Shown here piece after piece: positions 1 to 9,829 of a stretch of 64,000 bases of DNA (positions are counted from its first letter, which is position 1; each line of letters opens with the position of its first letter). Made by a program: the position numbers and the translations under genes. The notes under the pieces are model-generated. The model saw nothing but the letters and a program-made list of their open reading frames with translations, had not been told where the DNA came from and ran no database searches. Source of the stretch: Hirsutella rhossiliensis (taxonomy: Eukaryota; Ascomycota; Sordariomycetes; Hypocreales; Ophiocordycipitaceae); contig NW_025408670.1 in assembly GCF_020360975.1 (NCBI RefSeq), forward strand, positions 372,001 to 436,000. The letters are read 5' to 3'.

Positions 1-922
1 GCTACTGCAGAAACCGCAATCGTGTGCGTTCGGCCACCTCCATGCGTAAGCGGCATGACCTGACCAGTTGACCACCATCTACAGATGGTCGCTAAATAGC
101 GCACATGTATAGACTTGCATGTGAATCTCCATCTCCATCTTACACACTAGGCAAGGGTCACTGAAGGATGAAGGAGTCGGCGTCGCAACGCTGCGCTATA
201 TACGGAGTATATCGACCAACTATTATTGGTCCCCGGATATCTCGTATCGTGCGGTGTTTCGAAAGCTTCTACGCAAAACCTACCCTATACTAGCCTATTT
301 TCTCAAAATAGAAATATTAAGAACTTATTACCAACGTCTTCCGGTCCTATCTTACGTCAAGTACTTTTTCTTCATATAAGACCTAAGCTGGATATAGAAA
401 CCGCGTGCTGAGATAAGAGCAGAGCTCATTGCATACACACATGCTCCCATTTACACAGAAACCCTGCTGATAACACGATGGGTTGTATGGATTAGGAATG
501 CTCACGCTTACATGTGCCCACCCTACCCCCGCCCCGCCCCTGGTCCCCGGCCCCCGGCGCGGGGCCGAAGTGGTGGGGAAGGCCTCAAGTTCCGACATTC
601 CAAAGTTCCTCCCCGGACGTCGATTGGCTGAAGGCGTCCATACTCCCTTTGGCCTGTAAGCTTCTAGAAGCTAGGCCAGCCTTGTTAGTACATCCACCAT
701 CATATCCGTTGTGGGCGTCTATTCCACCCTGATCTTGCCCCTGCCTTGGACCTACGGTTCCAGGTTGTGTATATCAGCCAGTATTGGCTTTCCGTGCAGC
801 TTGTGTATGCCTTTGTTGACCAACCGAAAAGTCTGCTGATTATACCATTGTATCGGGGTCCCGCTCTTTCCAAACCACTTTACTGGGACATTGACACACA
901 GCTGGCTCCCAGACCAGCCTTG
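1..922. other. Left flank and presumed 5' region of the FAS beta gene
   Basis: I see no gene I can support in this stretch. Small open frames occur at 226-411 and 514-732 but show no recognisable domain. The frame of the downstream FAS beta gene is open from 689, after a TAG at 686, but contains no ATG before 923. A cytosine-rich stretch at 513-562 holds several CCCCGCCCC/CCCCGG-like boxes of the kind bound by CreA or Msn2/4-type zinc-finger regulators; that reading is inference. Fungal FAS beta proteins normally have a longer N-terminus than the model starting at 923, so a short upstream coding exon could be hidden here. Confidence 0.5.
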
Positions 923-3900
923 ATGACCGTCAACATGTACGCAGGAGCGTCCAGGCCGTCAACAAAATCGGAAACGGCTTCGTTGGCAGAGCAAACGGCA
1001 AAGGCCTACGCCGTCTTTGGCGGCCAGGGCAACACGACGGATTATTTCGGAGAGCTCCGGACTCTATTCAGGACGTATACACGCTTTGTTGAGCCTCTTT
1101 TCATCACGGCGGAACAGGCTTTGCACAATCTGCTGGCCGACACCTCTGCTACCCGGCGGAGACAATTCCACCAAGGCCTGGCGATTCTAACATGGCTTCG
1201 CCGGCCCGAAACGACGCCAGAACTAAGTTATCTCCTCTCGGCGCCAGTCAGCTTTCCCTTGATCGGCCTCATCCAGTTTTCAAACTATGCAGTCGTCTGT
1301 CGCTGTCGGGAGAAGTCGCCCGGAGAGGCCGCACATCAACTGCTCGGCATGGCCGGACACAGTCAAGGAATCGTCGTTGCCGCAGCCCTGGCGACGGTGA
1401 CGACGTGGAAAAGCTTCGATACTGCTCTTGTCAAAGCATTGACCGTGTTGTTCCATGTCGGATCTGCTGCGCAGGAGGCAACTCCGCACGTCAGCGTTCC
1501 ACCAGTCATTTCAAAAGAAGCAATGTGCAACGGCGAGGGCTACCCTTCATCAATGCTGAATGTCGTCGGCTGCCGTCTTGACATGCTCAAGGAATACATG
1601 AACGAGGTGAACAAGAACCTACAAATGCATCAACGCGTCTTCATAGGCCTCATCAACGGCCAGACCAACTATGTCGTCTCGGGGCCAGTGCTCTCGCTTT
1701 GCGCTCTCGCGTCGATGCTACGTCGGGTCAAGGCGGCTTCTGACGCAGACCAATCCAATATTGCCTTCTCGTCGCGCAAGCCCGAGTTTTCGCAGCGATT
1801 CCTGCCGGTCGAGGCACCTTTCCATACGGCGCATCTTAAAGATGCGGCGACCCGGGCCCTCGGAGAGCTTTGCACACTACATCTCGCTGCATCCGAGCTC
1901 ATGTTGCCCGTCTATCACAGTCGCCACGGAGGAGACCTCAGGAGCAGCGGTGCGAGAGACGTCGTCCCTGCCTTGGTGCGAATGATTCTTTGCGAGTTGG
2001 ACGATTGGACGCTGTCAACCGCCTTTGGTGACGCCACTCATGTTCTTGATTTTGGCCCAGGCGGTCTTTCTGGAGTAGGTCCGTTACTGTACCGCAACAA
2101 AGAAGGGTCCGGAGTCAGAGTCATCTTGGCAGGCCTGGAAGAAGGCGGCTCCGTCGAGTTCGGCTACCGAGCAGAAGCTTTCGCCAGCAAGGCAACCTTT
2201 GACGAGACCTGGGCCCAAAAGTACTCGCCGAGCCTCGTCCAATCGACAATGGGCACTATCAAGATGGATAACCGCATGGCTCAACTTTTGGGTTTTCCGC
2301 CTGTAATGGTGGCAGGCATGACTCCGACTACTGCAGCGTGGGAATTCGTGAGCGTCATTATGAACTCGGGTTACCACGTTGAACTGGCCGCCGGCGGTCT
2401 CCACAGCGTCGAGCAGCTGACAAGCGCAATCACGAGTCTTGTCCAGGCGACGCCGGTTGGCAGAGGAGTATGCGTCAACGTCATCTATGCCAATCCCAGG
2501 CAAGTTCGATGGCAGATACCGCTGTTGCAGAGACTACGTTCTCAGGGTGTGCCTATCGACGGACTCACGTTTGGCGCAGGAGTTCCGTCGATTGACGTTG
2601 CCAAAGAGTACATGGAGCTCGGATTCCGCTACCTATCGTTCAAACCAGGCTCGGTAAATGCCATCAACCAAGTCATCGCCATTGCGCAACTGGATCAGAG
2701 CTACCCCATATTGATGCAATGGACTGGCGGTCGCGGTGGGGGTCACCATTCCTACGAAGACTTCCACGAACCCATACTGAAGCTTTATGGACGCATCAGG
2801 CGATGCCCCAACATTGTATTGTTGGCCGGAAGTGGATTCGGCGGAGCAAAGGATAGCTATCCATACCTATCAGGCACGTGGTCAGCGCCGTTTGGCCGTC
2901 CTCGAATGCCATTCGATGGCATCCTTCTTGGAAGCCGCGTCATGGTCGCCAAAGAGGCCAAGACGAGTCGAGGCTGCAAAGAAGCCATTGTGACCGCGCT
3001 TGGTGTCCAAGACGAATCCTCCTGGGAGCAGAGCTACACTCGTCCCGTAGGGGGGATTGTCACTGTCAAGAGCGAGATGGGCGAACCAATTCATAAAGTC
3101 GCAACCCGAGGTGTACTACTGTGGAAGGAAATGGACGACAAGATCTTCAGTCTGGTCGACAAGTCCAAGAGACGCGAAAAGCTCCGAGAATTGAAGCCAT
3201 ACATTATCCAGAGACTGAATGACGATTTCCAAAAAGTCTGGTTCGGGCGCGATGACCTTGGAAACGTGGTAGATCTCGACGACATGACCTATGCCGAAGT
3301 ACTCCGACGGCTCGTCCAACTGCTCTACGTCCCCAAGGAATCACGGTGGATCGACTCGAGCTACATTCAACTGGCGGCAGACTTTGTAAGGCGCATGTAC
3401 AGCCGCCTGCTTCGGACCATTCCGCCACTCGAAGCCAACTTTGGCTTACACAACCCCTTACTGGCGGTGCCAGAAATTCTCTCCCGCTGTCCCAAGGCGG
3501 AAAAACAAGTCATCAGCTACAGCGACGGGCGATACTTTCTGCTGCTGTGTAAACGCCAGGGCCAGAAGCCGCCCACCTTTTTGCCAGATATGGACGATGA
3601 CTTTGAATATTGGTTCAAAAAGGACTCCCTCTGGCAATCCGAAGACTTGGCTGCGGTTGTGGGTGAGGATGCCGGCCGGACGTGCATCCTGCAGGGCCCC
3701 GTAGCAGCAAAGTACTCGACACGAGTCGATGAGCCAGTTGGCGAAATCCTCGACTCGATTAACCGCGCTCATGTCGCGGCTGTTCTCAAAGACCGCTATG
3801 GCGACGATGCTAGCCAAGTCCCACCGGAACTGTCGAGCTCGACCGGTCCGTGGAATGCTTCCTTGACCCCTTCTCATTGCCTTGTCCACAAACAAGGCAA

Positions 3901-6900
3901 AAGGGCGCACTTTCACATCGCCAGCTCCATCGAGAGTGGCCACTGTCCCGATACTGACCAATGGCTGAGAGCGCTTGCTGGACGTCCTGGTACCTGGCTC
4001 TACGCCTTGCTTACCGCAAAGCACGTCTCGCAAGGATTCAGGCTCGTCGCCAATCCCGTTCGCAGAGCGCTTTCGCCTGCCTTGGGCATGCACGTCGAGG
4101 TCACGGAGGCCAACGACCCTGAAGATTTGGCCATGGCTGTTTTCCACCCGGAGACGGAGAGTACAGCGTCTTGTCTCTCAAGGTACTCCATGCTAATACG
4201 CAAGAAGAGAGACATCCTTGTGACGTTCTATTGCAATGAGACTGCCGAACAAGTCACCCTGCCGCTGACATTCAAATTCACCTACCATCCGGATATGCCA
4301 CTGCATCCAATCCATGAGATCATGGAGGGCCGTAAAGATAGACTACGCACTTTCTACTACCGGTTATGGTTTGGCCCAGAGAGGGATCCTCGCCCTTGCT
4401 CTCCGCAGCGGATCCGCAACGACGAACGACGCCCTTTGCGTCCATGTGATGGCAGCGTCACGAGTCTGGAGCCCAAGCCGTCAATCCCCTCTGTTGCTGG
4501 TGACGCGCTTGAATCCCACCGCAAAGATTCCACCTCATGTCCGGATTTCCATTTGAATACAGCCAGCCCCGGAGACTGGAAATTCAGAGGACGCGGGCTC
4601 ACAATCTCTTCGTCTGCAATAGAAGCCTTTCGGAACGGCATCGAACCGGCACACAACGCAATGTCGTCATGGGCAGACAGGAACACAGCCCCGCTTGACT
4701 TTGCGATAGTGGTGGCATGGGAAGCCATGATGAAAGCCATCTTACCGAGCGCCATCGACGGAGACTTGCTGAACCTAGTCCACCTATCAAACAAGTTCAG
4801 AGTCCTCAATGATGGCGCTCCGTTGTGCGACGGAGACGATACCGACACGACGGCACATGTTGTGGCGATCCGTAATGAAGCACCCGGACGCGTGGTCGAG
4901 GTTGGTGCTATTGTCGAAAGGCGAGGCACTCCGGTAGTGGAATTAGTCTCCGAGTTTCTCTTCCGAGGCAGCTACACTGACTTTGGCGTATGCTTTGAAA
5001 AAAAGACTGAGCCCAAAATGTGCATTTCTCTGGACAGCCCGGCCAAGATTGCCGTCCTGGCGAGCAAAGAGTGGATCCGGTTTGTTGAGCCCAAGATGGA
5101 CCTCCTTGGCCTCACCATCATCTTCGAGCTCAAGAGCCTCAACCGTCTCGGACCAGACTCGGGCTATCGCAGCGTTCAGACGATTGGTCAGGTCTACAGC
5201 GAGCATGCAGTCACGAAGTCGCGCCACGTGGTGGCGACTGTGAACTGCCAGTGCGGCAAGACGGCCAACAACCCGGTCATGGACTATCTGAAGCGCCACG
5301 CGTCTCCTGTCGACGTGCTTCATGGCTTGAATCACCCGCAGCCGCTTGGCGAACGGGGCTGGCTCCGACTAACTATGCCGGCAACCAATGACGCTTACGC
5401 TCGCGCATCTCGAGACTTGAATCCCATCCATACGTCACGACCGTTGGCCAAATACGCCGACCTGCCAGGCACAATCACCCACGGCATGTTTACGAGTGCC
5501 GCCGTCCGGCAACTGGTAGAGAAGGCCGCCGGGGCCAGCGAAAAGGTCCGTATGCGGTCCTACAGAGCCTCGTTCGTTGACATGGTCCTTCCGGGTGATG
5601 TCCTGGAAGTCAGCGTCAGCCACGTAGCCATGAAGAACGGTCTGCGCGTGCTGTCGTTTGAGGCTGTCAACGCGAGCACGGGGGACAAGGTACTCGTCGG
5701 CGAGGCAGAAGTCGACCAGCTGCTTTCGGCATACGTCTTCACGGGGCAAGGGAGTCAAACGCCGGGCATGGGCATGGATCTTTGCGCGACTTGTCACGTT
5801 GCCCGAGGGGTCTGGGATGCCGCCGACAAGTTCTACTCGGAAACGTACGGTAAGTCGCTCGTCATTCATCGGTCTGCTATCGAGGTATATGCTAACGAGC
5901 GCCCAGGGTTCCGCATCAGCGACATTGTCAAGCACAACCCGAAGCAGCTGACCATCTACTTTGGTGGCAGACGTGGCCGCAAGGTCCGGCAGAACTACAT
6001 GGACATGACGGTTGAGTGCCATGGCCAGTCACAGCCATTGTTCAAGTCGATAACGCCGACAACGGCCAAACACACATTCCAGCATAGCGCGGGCTTGCTC
6101 TTTAGCACCGAGTTTGCACAGCCGGCCCTCAGCGTCTTGGGGCATGCGCAGTTCCTCCACCTCAAGGCCAAGGGCCTCGTCGACCCAAGTGCCCTCTTTG
6201 CCGGCCACTCGCTGGGCGAATACACGGCCCTGAGCACCATCGGGTCCATAATGCCGTTTGAAAAAGTTCTTTCTGTCGTCTTCTACCGTGGCCTGACAAT
6301 GCAGTCCGCCGTGGCCCGCGACGCCCATGGCCGCTCCAACTTTTCGCTCATGGCGGTTGATCCGGGTCGTGTTAGTCGAAGCATGGCCACCGAGTCCCTG
6401 CAGGCCCTCGTTGCCGCCGTCGCCGCTACTACCGGCGGTTTGCTCGAGGTGGTCAACTACAATGTCGCCGGGCAGCAGTACGTCGTGGCCGGGACGCTCG
6501 CTTCGCTCGACTGCTTAACACACGTCGCCAATCACATGGCCAGTCACCCAGCCGACTTTGAGGCAAACTATGCTGCCAACATCCAGAATCTCGTTGCCGC
6601 CTGCGCAGCACAGGCGACCAAGAAGCCGTTGCCTATACGGCTCGAGCGCGGCATCGCCACCATCCCGCTCGAGGGCATCGACGTGCCCTTTCACAGCAGT
6701 TTCCTGCTTTCCATGATGCCGGCGTTCCGGCGCGTGCTGCAGCGATACATTACACCAGAGGCAATTGATGCCCGGCGGCTCGTAGACAAGTATGTGAGCA
6801 ATGTGACGGGCAAGACGTTTGATATTTCGTATGGAGCGGTGCAGGAGGCGTATGAGCGGACGGGCAGCGAGGTGTTGAGGGATTTGTTGAAGGAATTGGA

Positions 6901-6916
6901 AGAGAGCCATGGTTGA
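923..6916 (+). CDS. Fungal fatty acid synthase beta subunit, secondary-metabolite type
   Basis: The spliced model is 923-5849 plus 5907-6916, about 1978 residues, against roughly 2050-2100 for the family. Domain order is that of fungal FAS beta: acetyltransferase (GGQGN near residue 33, nucleophile GHSQG Ser147), enoyl reductase (VMVAGMTPTT near 461), dehydratase region with a MaoC-type hotdog near 1498-1530, and malonyl/palmitoyl transferase (FTGQGSQ near 1607, GHSLGEYTAL Ser1744). With an alpha subunit it would build a fatty acyl chain in the cytosol. The 57-nt intron has a GTAAGT donor, GCTAAC branch and CCCAG acceptor. Its length is divisible by three and it lacks stops, so it reads through; removing it restores the conserved YGF..IV.HNPK block. 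The start is the first in-frame ATG. A neighbouring BCAT suggests a role in amino-fatty-acid synthesis, as for TOXC in the HC-toxin cluster. A primary-metabolism FAS1 is less likely, because the alpha gene is not adjacent here and about 50 poorly conserved extra residues follow the LWFG motif. Confidence 0.9.
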   Translation: MTVNMYAGASRPSTKSETASLAEQTAKAYAVFGGQGNTTDYFGELRTLFRTYTRFVEPLFITAEQALHNLLADTSATRRRQFHQGLAILTWLRRPETTPELSYLLSAPVSFPLIGLIQFSNYAVVCRCREKSPGEAAHQLLGMAGHSQGIVVAAALATVTTWKSFDTALVKALTVLFHVGSAAQEATPHVSVPPVISKEAMCNGEGYPSSMLNVVGCRLDMLKEYMNEVNKNLQMHQRVFIGLINGQTNYVVSGPVLSLCALASMLRRVKAASDADQSNIAFSSRKPEFSQRFLPVEAPFHTAHLKDAATRALGELCTLHLAASELMLPVYHSRHGGDLRSSGARDVVPALVRMILCELDDWTLSTAFGDATHVLDFGPGGLSGVGPLLYRNKEGSGVRVILAGLEEGGSVEFGYRAEAFASKATFDETWAQKYSPSLVQSTMGTIKMDNRMAQLLGFPPVMVAGMTPTTAAWEFVSVIMNSGYHVELAAGGLHSVEQLTSAITSLVQATPVGRGVCVNVIYANPRQVRWQIPLLQRLRSQGVPIDGLTFGAGVPSIDVAKEYMELGFRYLSFKPGSVNAINQVIAIAQLDQSYPILMQWTGGRGGGHHSYEDFHEPILKLYGRIRRCPNIVLLAGSGFGGAKDSYPYLSGTWSAPFGRPRMPFDGILLGSRVMVAKEAKTSRGCKEAIVTALGVQDESSWEQSYTRPVGGIVTVKSEMGEPIHKVATRGVLLWKEMDDKIFSLVDKSKRREKLRELKPYIIQRLNDDFQKVWFGRDDLGNVVDLDDMTYAEVLRRLVQLLYVPKESRWIDSSYIQLAADFVRRMYSRLLRTIPPLEANFGLHNPLLAVPEILSRCPKAEKQVISYSDGRYFLLLCKRQGQKPPTFLPDMDDDFEYWFKKDSLWQSEDLAAVVGEDAGRTCILQGPVAAKYSTRVDEPVGEILDSINRAHVAAVLKDRYGDDASQVPPELSSSTGPWNASLTPSHCLVHKQGKRAHFHIASSIESGHCPDTDQWLRALAGRPGTWLYALLTAKHVSQGFRLVANPVRRALSPALGMHVEVTEANDPEDLAMAVFHPETESTASCLSRYSMLIRKKRDILVTFYCNETAEQVTLPLTFKFTYHPDMPLHPIHEIMEGRKDRLRTFYYRLWFGPERDPRPCSPQRIRNDERRPLRPCDGSVTSLEPKPSIPSVAGDALESHRKDSTSCPDFHLNTASPGDWKFRGRGLTISSSAIEAFRNGIEPAHNAMSSWADRNTAPLDFAIVVAWEAMMKAILPSAIDGDLLNLVHLSNKFRVLNDGAPLCDGDDTDTTAHVVAIRNEAPGRVVEVGAIVERRGTPVVELVSEFLFRGSYTDFGVCFEKKTEPKMCISLDSPAKIAVLASKEWIRFVEPKMDLLGLTIIFELKSLNRLGPDSGYRSVQTIGQVYSEHAVTKSRHVVATVNCQCGKTANNPVMDYLKRHASPVDVLHGLNHPQPLGERGWLRLTMPATNDAYARASRDLNPIHTSRPLAKYADLPGTITHGMFTSAAVRQLVEKAAGASEKVRMRSYRASFVDMVLPGDVLEVSVSHVAMKNGLRVLSFEAVNASTGDKVLVGEAEVDQLLSAYVFTGQGSQTPGMGMDLCATCHVARGVWDAADKFYSETYGKSLVIHRSAIEVYANERPGFRISDIVKHNPKQLTIYFGGRRGRKVRQNYMDMTVECHGQSQPLFKSITPTTAKHTFQHSAGLLFSTEFAQPALSVLGHAQFLHLKAKGLVDPSALFAGHSLGEYTALSTIGSIMPFEKVLSVVFYRGLTMQSAVARDAHGRSNFSLMAVDPGRVSRSMATESLQALVAAVAATTGGLLEVVNYNVAGQQYVVAGTLASLDCLTHVANHMASHPADFEANYAANIQNLVAACAAQATKKPLPIRLERGIATIPLEGIDVPFHSSFLLSMMPAFRRVLQRYITPEAIDARRLVDKYVSNVTGKTFDISYGAVQEAYERTGSEVLRDLLKELEESHG
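5850..5906 (+). other. In-frame 57-nt intron of the FAS beta gene
   Basis: The donor GTAAGT is at 5850, the branch-like GCTAAC at 5891 and the acceptor CCCAG ends at 5906. Translated unspliced, the stretch inserts 19 residues into a highly conserved part of the malonyl/palmitoyl transferase domain. Spliced, the protein reads SETYGFRISDIVKHNPK, as in the family. Confidence 0.85.
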
Positions 6917-7041
6917 GCAGAAGGTTCAGCATGATTCGAGCGTGCTTATGATTTATTGCATACATGTAGAAGCCATCTTGAAACACTCTTGACCGCCCTC
7001 GGCGCAACTTGTTCTTCAACGGCCATCGCGCTTCAAGCATT

Positions 7042-8176
7042 TTATGCAGTATTTGTGCCATCCGGGAACGTTATCTCATATCGCCAGCCATGCTTGTCCT
7101 CCACCTGGCCCCTGATGACCGCCGTGATGGCGGCCGCCAGCTCCACCGCCGTCGGACCGGGCTCGCCAGCCGGGCAGTAGTCGAACTTGTCGCCCGTGCT
7201 TTCCCTCACAATGGCTGCAATCGGAAGCACACTCGCTGCAGCCGCTGTTAGTACGGATAGAAAAGAGAACGGGGCACAACTGACCTGCAGTCCCTACGGC
7301 CAAGACCTCACTGAACTGCCCCAGCTCGGCATATTTGACTGCCCTCCGCTCGACCTTGTACCCGATGCCCCTCGCCAGAAGCAGCAGACTGTCGCTCGTC
7401 ACGCTATCTATGATCTGAGCGCTGTCCGGCACCACAAGGGTGCCCTTGTCGCCCTCGCTCCCGCCCTTTAAGACGCCAACAAAGCCGCTTGTGCTAAACT
7501 CCTCGACCTCGCTCTGCGTTGCACTGTCCAGATGCAGTGTAATGTAGAAGCCCTTGGCGCGCGCCTCCTGGCTATGCCTGATGACGGGCGCGTAATTGCC
7601 GCCGACTTTGGCGTGGCCTGTACCCCGCGTAGCTGCGCGGTCAAAGACATCGAGCACCAGGCATGGCACCGGCCGCACGCCGTGGTATGTCGTCGCAGGC
7701 TGCACGTAGACGGCCAAGGTACAAGTCGTCGACGGCTCGAGCGCCAACTGCGGTCCCGAGGCGAAGAGGACGGGCCGCAAGTAGAGAATAGCAGAAGACG
7801 AGGCCGGGCCGACAAACTCGGCGTTGGCGCGGACGGCCAGGGCGATGCTACCGAGGAAAATGTCTTCGGGCACCGCGGGTAGCGACACGGCTGCGGCCGA
7901 TTGCACCAGGCGGCGGTGGTGCAAGGTTGGGCGGAAGACGGTGATGGTGTCGTCGGCGGTGCGGGTGGCCTTGAGGCCCTCGTAGGCCTGCATGCCGTAG
8001 TTGAGGGCCGGAGAGAGGCCATGGACACGTATATAAGCGTCTTTGACGAGCACAGGCGCCGTCCATTGGTTGTCGTGGGAAGACCAAGTGGTTTCGACAT
8101 GGCCGTTTACAATGTCGGCGACAGTCAGGTCAAGACTGGCCCAGTCTATGTCGGGGAGCGGTGCAGGTGGAGGCAT
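7042..8176 (-). CDS. Branched-chain amino acid aminotransferase-like (fold-type IV PLP enzyme)
   Basis: The gene has two exons, 8176-7285 and 7214-7042, giving 354 residues. The 70-nt intron has donor GTCAGT, branch TACTAAC and acceptor TTGCAG; splicing joins AVGTA to AIVRES, the usual BCAT sequence. The PLP-binding lysine is Lys190 in HAKVGGNYAP. Other BCAT signatures are NYGMQAYEGLKA and YLRPVLFASG. The start is the first ATG in frame; the open frame extends upstream to 8284 but only through TTG. A TATA-like CTATATATAG lies about 80 bases upstream at 8251-8260. The enzyme moves an amino group between 2-oxo acids and glutamate. The N-terminal PPP..DIDW block resembles TOXF-type enzymes from memory. 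It converges on the FAS beta gene with 125 bp between the stops, so the pair may make 2-amino fatty acids. An ordinary leucine/valine aminotransferase remains possible. No clear mitochondrial presequence is seen. Confidence 0.88.
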
Positions 8177-8250
8177 CGTGACTGGACTCGTAGGCTGCTG
8201 CTCTAACCTTGAATCGTTTGATGCTGAATGACTTGGAATTGAACGGACTT

Positions 8251-8260
8251 CTATATATAG
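8251..8260 (-). promoter_or_regulatory. TATA-like element of the aminotransferase gene
   Basis: The perfect palindrome CTATATATAG lies about 75-84 bases upstream of the only plausible ATG (8176) on the minus strand. Position and sequence fit a fungal TATA box; there is no functional evidence. Confidence 0.4.
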
Positions 8261-8670
8261 CTTGGTAAATGTTCGATATACCAACGTTTTGCTTCCCCAT
8301 GCTCAAAATCCTTCCAGATTATATTGTAGGAGAAGCCGTAAGCTTACCCCTCCAGCGTCACTACGTCGAAAAGCAGGGCGGTGGCATGCCTAAGCCGGGG
8401 TTCGGCGTCAGATACTCCCCAAGTCCCTATAGGTCAAAAGTTCCCTTCCTCTAGCACGCCATGCTTCGCAGAGGTTGAAAGCCCGGCCATTCACCCACTT
8501 TCGGCAGCCTGTCTAACATAGGTTGGTCCCCCGTGCTGACTTAGTAGGGCATCTATTACAGGGTACTCCGGATGTTTAAAAGTATAAACGTCCTGGCCCT
8601 AAATAAAGTATGTTGGCTTGGCGCAGGATGCTATATGTGTCGGATTATCTTTGATATGATTTACGCTTTA
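8261..8670. other. Gene-free promoter/spacer region upstream of the aminotransferase gene
   Basis: No open frame with recognisable content is present. The stretch separates the aminotransferase promoter from the solo LTR at 8671. Confidence 0.4.
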
Positions 8671-8852
8671 TGTAACGGATCGGCCCAACGGGGGATGCAG
8701 GGGTAGCCGCCCTGCCGCCGTTAGCACGGGAACGCCGTGCAACCCTTTCACTATGGCAAAATGATACAAGGTTGAACTAATTAGTCGTTCGTTAGTTCAA
8801 TCGGCTTCGTATATAAAGGAGGCGACAGGTTGGCCGGAGCCAGCCTGTTACA
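8671..8852 (+). repeat. Probable solo LTR of a retrotransposon
   Basis: The 182-bp segment begins TGTAACGG and ends CTGTTACA, so its ends are the inverted TG...CA pair typical of LTRs (TGTAAC/GTTACA). It contains a TATA-like GTATATAAAGG at about 8808-8818, as an LTR promoter would. The five flanking bases are CTTTA on the left and ATTTA on the right, one mismatch from a target duplication. No second copy is seen in the window, so this is either a solo LTR from recombination between two LTRs or a chance similarity. The strand was chosen from the TATA orientation. Confidence 0.55.
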
Positions 8853-8874
8853 ATTTAAACTGGCTAGTTTAAAT
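8853..8874. repeat. Short perfect inverted repeat
   Basis: Two 9-base arms, ATTTAAACT and AGTTTAAAT, flank a GGCT centre immediately after the solo LTR. It could be a remnant of a target site or a hairpin; I assign no function. Confidence 0.5.
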
Positions 8875-9182
8875 AGCAAGCTTACGTAAGACTACTACTC
8901 TAGATTCCGCCTTGATTGGCTTTTCTAAGAGCCCTTCACGGTTTAAAATAGTCGTGTCGTGTTGCTTAGGTCAACTTCGTTATCTTGTGCTTCATGCCAC
9001 ACTGCCTCTGCAGTAAGGAGGCCAGGAGCATGACCACCGCTTTTACCCTCCTGCGCCAAGACTCCTATAAGTAGAAACTAAGTAAATGACTACTTTAACA
9101 GCAGTTTAATCAATTTTATCATGTAAGCTTCTCTATAAATAAATAACGCAACGGTTATTAGAAGCTAAAGCGGTTTATGACT
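8875..9182. other. Gene-free spacer between solo LTR and copia element
   Basis: No supported gene is seen. The CTAAC target-site copy of the copia element occupies 9183-9187, just to the right. Confidence 0.4.
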
Positions 9183-9187
9183 CTAAC

Positions 9188-9387
9188 TGTAGGAATGTAT
9201 CTATCTAGTGGTGTGACCAACCATGGTTGGCACGTGACCCGTACGGTCACGTGTGCGGCTGAGGGCAGCGTGCCCCCTTTCTCCACGCTGGCCTCTGCCT
9301 CCTTAGATAGAGAATCAAGACGAATACAACATCAGGTTAACCCTAGTACCGTCTCATTGCAGCAGCTGCCGCAGGTGCCTACCCACA
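9188..9387 (+). repeat. 5' LTR of the copia element
   Basis: The 200-bp LTR starts TGTAGGAATG and ends CTACCCACA. It matches 15144-15343 throughout by eye. It contains the palindrome CACGTGACCCGTACGGTCACGTG, which holds two CACGTG E-box cores that could serve as promoter elements (inference). Confidence 0.93.
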
Positions 9388-9829
9388 CTGATCAGTGACC
9401 GGCCCACGCCCGTCACAGACAGCTAAGTAGAAGAGACAAATTCCTCAACCTTCGAAGGTGCTATAGTCCGCGTCACTTTACTGTGGCCCTGAGTAGCGCT
9501 CAGAAGAAGGTTATTTGTGCTAAGAACAAGGAATCTCCCGCTGGTTTGCCCAGCCGCGCGAGAGTCCTTCCAACTGTTGATTACGATCGCCCGCTAGTTT
9601 GCCTAGCCGTGAGCACCGGAATCGACAGGCGACCACATCGCAAACAACTAGTAAGAACGTTCGACCCTTGACGTTAAGTAGCAAGATCCCCGTCAGTTCA
9701 GTCTGGCCGCGAACGACCTACTTAGTACGCGACGCTCGACCTCCTATTAGCGACAACTCGTATACGAAGAGACCAATACGAACCCCACATCGTCTCATTC
9801 ATTTGATCACGATAGCCCTGACCGCCCGA

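Noticed and set aside
746..922. FAS beta start at 746
   Set aside because: The codon there is TTG, not ATG; the first in-frame ATG is at 923.
1..922. TOXE-type tox-box (ATCTCNCGNA) in the FAS beta promoter
   Set aside because: ATCTCG-like words occur near 239 but do not match the full consensus.
3458..4147. 229-codon minus-strand frame inside FAS beta, and other antisense frames in FAS and ABC genes
   Set aside because: These are shadows of strongly coding plus-strand sequence and have no recognisable domains.
8177..8284. 36-residue N-terminal extension of the aminotransferase as a mitochondrial presequence
   Set aside because: The extension begins at TTG; the first ATG is 8176, which matches the expected family N-terminus.
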